Below, piece after piece: positions 39,701-51,400 of a stretch of DNA of 64,000 nt. This DNA is from Branchinecta lynchi (Eukaryota > Arthropoda > Branchiopoda > Anostraca > Branchinectidae): assembly GCA_023053575.1 (NCBI GenBank), contig JAKZAP010000001.1:13098849-13162848 (forward strand), written 5' to 3'. The number at the start of each line of letters is the position of its first letter. The stretch's first letter is position 1. A program made the position numbers and the translations under genes. Under the pieces are notes generated by a model that had not been told where the DNA came from, searched no databases, and saw nothing but the letters and a program-made list of their open reading frames with translations.

Positions 39701-42401
39701 GTTAGATAATGAAGTACAGCTGGAGAGCTGAGCGGATTTTGATTGGAAAGGTGTTGTGACGACCTGCTTCTGATCTGTAATTTGATAACCTTGAAGTGCA
39801 CATTTTGTAATGTACTGCCAGATTCCTTGTCAAAACATGTGTGGCCTTAATCGTATTTTTGTCTCTTAAAGATTCTTTTTTTAGAATGCACTTACAGTAC
39901 AATTAGATAAAAGCCTAAGGCCCCATCTCAGAAGCGGCCCCAGCCAGGGTCCAAAGTGGTAAATGAAAATTACGATGTGTCAAAAGGGTATAATTGGTAC
40001 GGTACTTGTCTATTTCATTTCTAAGTCTGCTTGCCTATTTTCCTAAGTCAAAGTAGCCTACGGCAAATACAAAATCAAGTAGCCTTGTTTGCTTGTTGTT
40101 AAGTACTAAAAAAGGGGCCCGACTCTAGTTTAATGCGGGCCGGGCCTGAAGATAACGAGTTCGAAGGTAAGAAATAGTTTTGAAACATGATCATGGATGA
40201 GTCCTAAATTACAAAAGAGCCTAATTTTCTCTGGCCGAAGTTAAAAAAGATACAGGAATTGCAGGTTAAATGGTGATTTTGTAAATTTAACAATGATCCT
40301 GAATATTTTGTAGGGCTTTGAGTTAGACTGACCTAGAACCGTATTTAAGAACTACTCATTGTCGTACAACTATTTGATTCAGTCAATATTTGCCCGAAAA
40401 CCTTGATAGTTCCAGACACCAGTCCACGCTAGACACCAATTTGTAAACAGCTAACATTTCGCAAGCCTTCTCTGTTCGAAATTGGTTGGTACCTATATCA
40501 AGGATGTTTGCTGCCTGAAGACTCTAGTCTCGGCGTTAAGCTGACAAGAGGGTGGCTTGGTCTGAAGAAAAGCTGAACAATACATTAGGAGTATGAAGTA
40601 CAGGGTTGGACACAGACTCTTAAGGGAGGGAAAAAATTCAATACTTAGCATAAACACACCCAACGGGGATAGGTCTTGTTGCTTGGAAAAGTTGATAAAG
40701 ATCCAAATAAAATTACGCAGGTAATTCTTGAACAGCTATACTAAAATCATGCTCAGGTCGATCCAAAAATCCCTAAAGGAAAGATCCATACGAACTAGCA
40801 TTCGGTGGATGACTTAGAGAATGATGGTCGTACTATAAGCTATTACCTGGCCCTGCATTTTGGCTTGTTCAAGTCCTTGCTCGAACCTCTCCAGGAATTC
40901 GATCATGGCCGGGTCTGTTTCGAAGTCCGCGAAGTGGTTCGTAACCCAAAGTAGGACCACCCGAGTCACCTTGTCCCTGAGATCAACATCATGAAACCTA
41001 GAAAAAAACATGAACCTGTGACATCAATCCTTTCAGACTAAACCTATTTTCCTCTAGAACCCTTGAAGAAACGTCAGCAAGACAAACAGATCAAAGGTTC
41101 CGAATGATCCCGAAGGGGAATATTTGTTGGACTTCTTCACCCAGAGTCTTGGCTCTTGTGCATTTCCAGTCTTCACCACACCCAGTAAGCATGTTAGTTA
41201 TCCCTAATCAACCGCTTAGCCAGATCCATTATGTAACTCTTTTCTGTTTTGGGATCCCAAAACGTAAGTGGAGAGATACTTATGACATGGCAAAAGTTGT
41301 CCGTCTGCCCGTCCGTCTGTCAGCACGACAACTCTTGGAGGGAATGAGATATTTTGATGAAACTTGGTGCGAGGATTCTTTGGGTCAAGGGTAAGGTCAA
41401 GTTCGTAGATGGGCTCTGTAGCCCTACACTTAGGGGTGGCGGAGGGGGTTCAAATTAAGGGGAAAACAAAATATTTTTAAACAGCTAATATGATAGTCGA
41501 TTACGGGGTAAGATGACATGCTGAACAAGACGACGAAAACCATTTGCTTGCCGGACAAGTAGTTCGTCCGGAATCCAACAAAAACCGGAAAGTTTGTTAA
41601 AATGAAGAGTTTAATTTGAAGTTGATTAGATGTTCGATTTCGGGGTAAGAAGACATGCTGAACAATTATGTGAAAAGCATTTTTCTACCGGGACAACTAG
41701 TTCGCCCGGAATTCGGCCAAACCGGAAAATTTGTTAAAAGCGAAAGTTTTATCTGAAGTTGAGTAAATGACAGATTTAGGACTAAGAAGAGATGCTGAGT
41801 CTATATATGACACTAACTTTTTACCCGGAGATGTAATTCGTCCGGAATCCGGTTGAAACCGGAAATATTTTATAAGTTAAAGTTTTATTTGAAGTTGATT
41901 AGCTGTTCTTTACAGGGATAAGGAAAAGGAGATACGCTGAATGCGTTTCTGAATTGTTCTTTTTGGGATCCCAAAACGTAAGTGAAGGGATACCTATGGC
42001 ATCTTAAAAGTTGTTCGTCTGTCCGTCCGTCTGTTAGCACGATAACTCTCGAAGGGAATGAAACTTGGTGTGAGGACGTATTCTTTGGGTTTAGTCATGA
42101 CAGTCTGTCGTGTCGGGGGGTCGAAGGGGGTGAGATATGTTGTTCAAACTTCGTATGGGGATTCAGTGGCAAAATACAGGCCAAGTTCGTAGATGGGTCC
42201 TGTAGTCCTATATTTAGAGGCAGAGGAGGGGGTTTCGAATTAAGGGTAAAAAAAAGTATATTTTATTAGCTAATGAGAGTTTAAGGGGTAAGGAGCATTA
42301 ATCCATATCTGAACTTCGTTTTCTTGCCGGACAGTTGCCGGAGTTGTTTCTGAAGTCGATAAGAGATTGGGTATCGGGGTAAGGAGATATCTTCGCTGAA
42401 T

Positions 42402-42461
<60 letters not shown>

Positions 42462-45400
42462 ACAACGTTTATTTCCTGAATAGCTCATATAATTACTCGA
42501 TAGCGTCAGATCGTCACACAATTATTAACACGGCTAAGACTTAAAATAACTTCTCAATAATTACCTTAAAATATTTATGTGTATATAATATTAATAACGA
42601 ATATATCACATTTCAGAATTAAAATAGTTTACGAAATATGGTACAAATGACGAAAGATACCGGTCAGTAGAGTGGATATCGGGGCGAACAAGTCTGGTAC
42701 ATTTACGGGTTGCAGCGCGAACCCTTGTTTCAGGTCGAGTCTGGTTTGAGGCTTCGTAATCTGGTAGGAGAGATCTATGAAGATCAATCTGAACTTGGTT
42801 GTCTCGTCTGATCAGTCGTTTGACATTAAGTATCTGAACTTGGTTGTCTCATCTGATCAGTCGTTTGACCTTAAATTTGTCAAAAACTCCAAAACGGTAA
42901 CATCTTTTTTTTTTTTTTTTTACATATTCAAGCGGTGGATTATGGATAAATAGCAAAATGTTTAAGGGGTCTGGCGAAGAATGAGAAATCTACAAGATGT
43001 GATTGTTTGGACACAGAAAAAAATTGGGATCCCATCGAAACCTTTGGTCTTGTTAGTTTCCGGTCTCAGATTATCAGTGCTAATCGATTTTCTCTAAAAC
43101 CCTTGCAATAACTTTTAGTAAGACAAACAAGGGTTTTGAATGGATCCGGTAGGAGAATATTTATTGGACTTCTTCTCCCAGACTGTTGGCTCTTGTGGAT
43201 TTCCAGTCTTCACCACACTTCGCAAGCACGTTATTCATCCCTAATAAACCGTTTAACAAGATCCATCTGATCAAGCATGTTCTTTGTCTTTATACTTTAT
43301 ACTAGAAGATTTATCTCTTTCCGAAATTTTTGGTTTACATCAGAAAGTGAAAGTATAGCTTACGCTACCCGGTAATTTTACAAAAGCAGACTCAAAAGAT
43401 TCAGTCTTCCTACCCCTACTGCGACACGAACAGGTTGATAAAGACACTAATTACAGCTGACAAATTTCCCTTTTTCACCAGATTCCACGCAGTTCTGCCA
43501 ACCTAGCGACTTCATAGGAAAACGAAGCAGGAATGTATAGTTACCACTAGATCGAAATCCAAACACTCGACATAGACATAACACGACGCCGGTCGAATTT
43601 CCGGTTTTCACCAGATTCCGTTCCATCAACCAAGCATGAAAACAAAGCAGATAGATCGATTCAACACCCCTGCTTACCCATTATGAACCCTTTAAACCCT
43701 TTGGTCAAGCAATTATGAGCAGTCTACTGCCAAAATTCCGGGTTTTGCCGGATTCTAGCCGAACACTGGGCCGGCAAGAAAAGCAGATAAAGTACACTGA
43801 TCCGGCGTGTTTTCTTATCCCTATTTCGACATTCTAACTGACTTTTGAAAAACCTTTACTAGAGATTTCCAACTTTTGCCGTATTTCGGACTGACTACTT
43901 GTCCGGCACGAAAACAACTTTAGATATGGATTCAGCATGTATTTTCACCCCATACTTCACATTATTACCTACTTCACCCCTTCTAATCGACTTCAGGAAA
44001 AAATGTTTGCCTACTAGGGTTAATTTCCCGTTTTAGCTATTTTGCGGGCGAACTACTCGTCGGGCGAGAAATAAGTTTCAAGCATGGATTTAGCATGCCT
44101 CTTTAGCCCCGGGTCGATTATCTCACTAGCTTTTAGAAAATATTTTCAAAAAATCAAAAATCCCATAATCCCTAGTTATGGGGGACCTGGAGAGACTCGA
44201 GAAAAGTCGTTTACCCGATCCGACCATCATGGGGTGGGGGTGGGTTGGAGGGATGGGAAGCCCGGAATGCATAACTTTTGAATCGGTGATCGAAATTGAA
44301 TGAATCGTCTCAGATGTTCCATGTCAAGTCCTGATCAGATTCGATACTTTCGCGGGGGGGGGGGGGGGGGGGGGGATTGGAGGGAAGCACCGGAAATATT
44401 GTGATGTATATAGTCGAGGGATTGTGATGGAACTTGGTGGGAAGAACAAGCATTACCCCTTATTGCGTAATTGACAGAACCAGATCGTATTGTGGCTATT
44501 TGCAGGCGGATTAGTATTTTGTGACACAGGGACCCGACATACAGAACTAGGAAAAGTTGTGTTCCTGGATCCGACCATCTTTGGGGAGTTGAGGGAAGGG
44601 GAATCTGAAAATCACTGGCTTCCGTAAGTTGCGAACGGGTAGTCAGCTTCGAGTGAAACTTTATGAGTGATAAGAACTGATGACCTAGACTAGACAAGCA
44701 AACATGCGTCCGAACCAGATGCGGCTCCCGATTGGGAGGTTGGAGGGGGGGGCACGGTGTAGTAGAAGGGGGAGAGTTACTCGAAGGTCCGAAAAAACGC
44801 TCAGATTTCAGTGAAACTTGATAGGTGATAAGAGAAATTGCTTCAGTTAATACATTTAGGAGTCCGAACCAGATTCGGCCGCGGTAGAGGGAGTTGGAAG
44901 GGGGTAACGGAAATCGTAAGGCACCTCTAGAGACCAAACGAGTTGATCCCGATGAAAAACTTGTAGCCTGCGTAGTTGTATGAACAAGTTGCTTCTAGTA
45001 ATATGTAATAGTAAAGAGTACTATCATTGAATGTGCCTTAGACTGGACCAATCTTAAGTATTAGTATCCAGTAGCACCCTGTCTTGCTCTAGGAGCATCC
45101 AGTCTTGCTAATAGTAGCATGCAGTAGAATGCAGTAACACGGTAGCCTTGTGAGGAGCATTTTTGTCTATCAGTTGACTACTTATAAAAAAGTAGTAGAA
45201 GCATTTAGTAGCATCAGTTAGTACTCCATGCTACTTTTTCGTACGACTTTATACTACAATTCTGAGATAAAGTTTTCATCGGGATCGATTGTGTTGAAAC
45301 TTGGAAGGTAGAAAAGTCATTTGCCCTAGATGATTCGAGGTGATGCCGGAAATGCTCAAACTTGATTGAAACTAGATATCCTATTTTTAGGTCCGAACCG

Positions 45401-48400
45401 CATTTATGGATGGAGATGTATTTTGTAACATTCACATCTACTTTCTTATACTTACCTACTCGTGCCATATGAGCTTATAGCTCTTGTTTGACAACTTACG
45501 GCCAAACAACTAATCAAATGAGAAACCAAGTTCAGATATGGATTCAGCAAGCATGTTTACTCCAGTTTATTACTCTCCGGTTAACTCTTCGAAATTTTTT
45601 TTTTTTTTTTTACCAAATTCCTCGTATTTTAGCAGCATTCCCGGCGATAGGTATCCCATGACTAGCGTTTAGGATCCCGGATAGTCCGAGTTTTACAGAA
45701 CAACTAAAATGATGAGCGCACATGCCAGGTGAACAAATTTAGTTGCGCGGAGGCTTAAATTACACTCATGTTTTTCTAATTACGTGATAATTCACCAGAC
45801 TTTGGTTAGGAATTAAAGAATGTGCATGATTCATGAAATTCCTTCTTTCCTGCAGATACTCGACACTCTCGACTCCTTTACGACAGATGTTCCTAAGAAC
45901 GTGTCAGGCCGCCGGACCAGCTTTTCACGTAACTCATCACTGATTCGCACAACTCAAAATGACCATGCATACAAATGATGCTACCGCCTTGTCTTCCACG
46001 AACGATCGATAACTTTTCAACAATCAATTTTCTACGAGACAGCGAATGACAGTGTTAAAAAAAAGTTAAGCGTAAAATCGGACTGAGACGGAATGATTAA
46101 CGATGACAGTGATCTAAGCAACAAACTCAGCCCAGAAACCTCACCAACAACACATTCTATTAAACTCGTGCTAAGTCAGTGTCCCTGACAACCGCGAAAG
46201 GATCTCTCTGGATAAACAACCTTCCGTGCAGAGGATGGTATCCACGCGTGAATGAATACACATTACTGTACCCAACGACCCCTATCGTTTGAGGTCGTCG
46301 TCACGAAAGGAGAAGGCAAGCAAGTACTCCCGAGCAACACAAGGTCAATGGGACTTCTTCAAAGGGATATAGCGTGACTCACAACTGGAGCATATTTCAG
46401 TGGGGAAGGGAGTAAGACTACTTTTGGTTATGTAGAATCGAGTCCAGTAAACAAAAAAATTACATGGTGAAATATGAGGTACGCACCGGCCTTTTGTACA
46501 ACTAAACCGCAGACCCATGCAGGACGAAATGTCCGGATAACTGCGAGTACAGTGATAGCTTCTAATTACAGCAGGCGTTTATTTTCGATTTCTGTATCGC
46601 CATAGCACATAGCTATATAGGATTATACATAGAACCTAGTAGAGCTCAAGTTCAAGTTCTGTTTATTTCCAACTAAATGCAATATAGAACGGTAACATCT
46701 CTGCTAACCTATCTGTGTGTTCTTCTAGTACCATCAAGGGCCCATAAGAATGTTCCTAGCTTAGTAATTTGAAAGAGATTTCACTTGACCACTTATCGTT
46801 TAAGAGAGCGCCCCCCCCCCTCCCTATTTAGGATCACTTCTGTCCGACGCCGTACAAAATCGAGTACGTCAGTACTTCATGCAAAGAAGGTCATTGTGTC
46901 TTGGTCTGCTTTCCTGCTGGCGTGAACGTCAACAAACAACTCAGAAGGAGCCCAGTACCATTTAGGTTAGTCCACACCGGGACGGAGTCACGAACTATGC
47001 ATCTCTGGATGGTCAAGAATAACTGTATCTTAATCACAGCTATGCAAAGGTGATACCACACCATCTGTTGTCAACATCGTCGTCACGAACTTAGGCAAAA
47101 AGTCAATCAAAGAGATATCAGCGTCACTCACCATTCCAGCAGCTGTTTGCACAGGGTTAATGGACTATCAATAAATGTCCTGTGGGTCAATAAGAAATCT
47201 TCTACGTAAGTCGGATCGCATAAGGAGTCGTCTAGGATGAGCCGCGTCATGAGCTTTTCAACTGTGCCCTGAAAAATATTATATAGTTATTTACACTCTA
47301 CATCCTATCGTAGTTACTACGCATGACGTCACGAATTCTGGCTTTTTGGTGTCAAGTTCTATTTTCACCAAAATATCGTGCCACGGGCTAATCCTGCCAA
47401 TTACATCACAGAGATTCGTAGTTACCACGGTTACTACGCTCCCGAGCGTGGTAAGCAAATACTTGTTATTGTTACTTATTTCGAGAAGGTTTGGAACGGT
47501 CAGCATAGTAACTTTTCACGAGGTTGGAACGAAAATAGTAACGAATAGTTACTATTGTTAGAAGGGTGGAACACGCTCTAAGAAGACCCTTGCCATGAAA
47601 GGCGCTATAATAATATATATATAATAATATATATATAATAATATCGCTATAATAAATCTATGCTGACTTGTCGCTTTATCGCCATCAAATATTTGTGAGT
47701 GACATTGTGTGCGTGCACTGCACATATTCTATTTGATGTGTTTAATTCTGTTGTAGGAGACGCAGATGTAGTTTATGTACTTTTTGTATGATGTGTTTAA
47801 TACGTTGTAGGAGAAGCAGCTGTAGTTTATATAGTACCGTCTACGGTACGACTGGTATTTTTTCTAAATTTTGCGGGACATTTCTGTTTTATCAAGTTAG
47901 TGATAACCTTACACCTTACAGTTGACAAAATTTTAAACCTCGAATAAATCTTCTTAAATACGTCATGCTTCAGACATCAAACTAATAAGAAAACTGCACA
48001 ACTGGTTTTCTCACCCAAGTCACTTAAAGGAAGCAAAATATGGACATCCGGCAAAGGTATAAGCCGATCTTGGCAAATGGATAAATAGTTAGTACAGGGT
48101 GGATAACAAATACTGGACAAATACAGTACAAAATTCACATGGACAAGCTAAGCCTTTTCTCACTCTTATTTTCTTTACCATGAGCGTGAAATCTTTCCCT
48201 GTCAAAAGCTGAGATTTTTGAAGGAATTTGTTAAGCTTTAAAATAGCCCGAAAATAAATATGTAAAACCGAAGATGGGTCTTTTGAACCGTCATTACTAT
48301 TCACGTAATCTCTCACGAAACATACAATTTATGGGCGTAAACATCGATTTGTGATGAGAGAAGTCCCACCACGCCCGAATGCCTGCTAGGCGTATCAGAC

Positions 48401-51400
48401 TACGAGTGAAAATTATTCAGATTGCAGGAAAAAAGCCAAATTCGAGTGATCACGCAACAAACCAGGAACCTAAATATCGAATGTTTATTCAACCGAACGT
48501 TTTGTCTACGATTTCTTTTACCGAGCACGATGGTTAATACGTTCTGCAACAGCTGTCAACAAAAGTGTGCCCTTGCTTTGTCTACGATTTTCTTATTCCT
48601 ATACTGAAGACACTTGTTCCAGTTTCGACGGTTTCCGCATGGTTAGGGGTAAGTCACCCGACGCTCCTCGAACTTTACCCCAGATTCCTCTACCCTACCC
48701 GGTTTCACAATTAGGTCTCCTGTGACTAGTCTTGAAGCAAGTGACACTACAAATGATTATATTCTAAAGTGTTCCATAGTCTTCTGATCTCGTTCTGAGA
48801 TCCCTCTCAGCACTCTCAAGTAAATTGTACCTGTCGAATCTTACATTGAGAGACTACTTCACACAAGTTGTGTTAGGTCTGAGCGAAGCTTCACGTCGAA
48901 CCGTATTCTGTGATGGCATTGACGGAAGTTTGTTTGGGCTTTCCCAAGCAAATATGCGATAAGTCGTGATAAGAACCGTCTCTATGCAAAGGCTACGATA
49001 CTATGCCTCTACGCAATCCCACAAAATACAACCAGGGTCATGGAATCTGTGGTACTAATAGCAAGAACAAACAAGAAGCAGAATCTCCGTCTCCCCCTCT
49101 TTCTCTCGCATTGTACTACAACCAAGCGGAGTCGAATAGATTCCCGATGCCCTACCCGATGCATGTGAGCAGAAGTTAGGAGCTATGCGGAATATCACAA
49201 TTCGTTACATCTACAAACAGTTCATCGTAGAAGAGCCCCGGAGACAGAGCTGGTGGACTGGGACCCTGGAATCGTCTCGAGACGCCTTTTTCCAGGACTC
49301 GGACTCGTCATTCATGAAGCAGGACCCTGACTAGTCTCGTCTCGAAATCCGGCCGAGTTCAAGTGAACGTCTCGGATCCGGTAATTCTCGAGGACCAATT
49401 AGAGAGATTGGCCAACGGATGGTTATGTCGCACCTTTTCTAGCAGGTTGACTCAAGTGATACCTTGGAGGACTAAGTAATAAAACTCCCTCAACTCGCAT
49501 GCAGTGCAGAATCCAGTTCGAGCACATAAATACGTTATCGAGAGCGTTTTATCTTATCTTATCCGGTACCCCTCAAACTACCCCACCCCCCTCCTCCCGG
49601 TCAGTTCAAATCCGTATGGGACCCCAAAATGGGTCATCCTGAGCATATAACCTTTGCACCTTCTAAATTTCTTCCCAATCGTACTCCACTCGTTTGATCC
49701 CTGGCATGCCACAAAATTTCTGGAAGCATAGTCATTTCATGTTTGGACACGTATAAAACCCATCGATGGTTTCATTTCTTGCCACGCATCATGTTACATT
49801 TAATAGGACATATTCCTGAGAACTCCTGTGCCCCCAACCGTGATAGATCGGGTCTGAGCCCAAAATATGTAATGTAGATTTGAGAAGTTTCATTAATATC
49901 GCTCCACTCGTTTGACCCCTATGCGAGCCACAGAATTTCCGGGATTATCCCTCCAACTCCCTCCACTGTGGTCGAATACGACTCGGACACATAAATGTCG
50001 CATCACCGACATATCTTATTCCATCCATCAAGTTTGGCTCTAATCGCAGATATCTGCCAATTCCCGGTAGCCCCTCATCCCTCTACCGCTACCGAGCCCG
50101 GCCCGGACGCCAAACAACATATTTTTCAGGCCGCATACACTCGGAACTTTCCAACTTTCTTGTGCACTTACACAATTTCTGGACCCCCCCCCCCCCCCCA
50201 AGTCACTGCTGCAAGTGGTTTGGGCTGATTTTACATATATATCTAAGTTTTCAGTTCACCAACCAAAACATATCACTGGAATCGGACCACCCGTTCGTAA
50301 CTTACACATCAATAATTTTACGGATTCCGTTCAGTCAATTCCACCAGAACTGGTAGGAGGGCAAGTCCCATTAAAGTTTAATTTCTTGCGACTCACCAGG
50401 ATTCCATTTAGTATGTTGCTGAATAAATCAGTGTTTCCGCATCAAACATACATCAGAACAGTGAGAAACTCTCGCAAACCGTCGTTTGGATGTTTCAAAC
50501 AGCGAAACGAGACATTCAGCCTCCACCGTTGGATATTTCTCAAATTTCGTTTTTAAATGAATACTATTTAGAATTTTTTACCTTAATATATTTCAAAAAG
50601 CATGTCATCTTTCCCATTTTTTCATTTTCCTAGTAAGATATTTTGCCGACAACACTGATTTTATCTAGATTTTATTAAATTATCTAGCTTTAAATGCGAA
50701 AAAAAATTTATGCATGCTTTTCTCCTCGGATGGTCAGTTTCGGCTTCTGTTAAACCTCGTCTCTCTTACGCCGAACTTTTAAGAACTCGTATTTTCAAAT
50801 ACGTTAACCTTATCCTTGATGAAAATATCTGTTTCAAACAGCACACAGATTCTTTGGCTCAGAAATTAATCCAAACAGCGGTTTGCTGTTTTACCTCAAA
50901 TATTTTCTTCCATAAAACACCCTTCGGTTGATTTATTTCGCGTGGCTCATTCTCATCTGAAGTCTCTATATATGAAGAATATAAGTTTTAAACCTAAGTT
51001 TCGGGGTATAACATTAAGTTCATTATTTAGATGTTAATGATAGGACTAGGGGCGTGACTCGGTCTCAAGATATTTTTTTACGAAAACGGAAGTGAGCGTG
51101 ACTACGGTCTCGGACTCGATTATGCTGGACTCGCAACAGCTCTGCCCGGAGAAAAAAAGTCGGGAGTAAACAGACTGTTTGGTTGGCAGACCAACGTAAC
51201 AGTGAACACTGTGTCGTATTGAGATTGGAAGCGTCCTTCCTTTAGGCCGGTTATACACGACAGCTACACTCTTTGCCTCTGAAATGTGCGGCGGCTAAGA
51301 GGGAAGTAGACGGTGGTCAACTCAAAGCTCTAGCTCTGCTCAACTTTGTCGGGGTATCATAGTCGGTGCATGGGACCAAAGAGACAGGTTCTACTTGGTT

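Larger units (their letters stand above)
41248..43056 (+). mobile_element. GGGATCCC-ended dispersed repeats, copies 5 and 6 in tandem
   Basis: Two heads occur in one tract: TTTTGGGATCCCAAAACGTA at 41,248 and again at 41,962. There is only one tail (TTGGGATCCCATCGAAACC then TTTGGTCTTGTT, ending 43,056). The first copy has about four units of the internal array but no tail; the second has a rearranged interior, a (TA)n tract and a 44-bp duplication. This looks like nested insertion or unequal recombination. Confidence 0.78.

Noticed and set aside
42270..42521. Minus-strand ORF with a run of YI dipeptides
   Set aside because: It is a translation of the (TA)n microsatellite.
44335..44937. 200-codon minus-strand ORF
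   Set aside because: Covers the G-rich periodic repeat and poly-G tract; proline-rich output is from low-complexity sequence.
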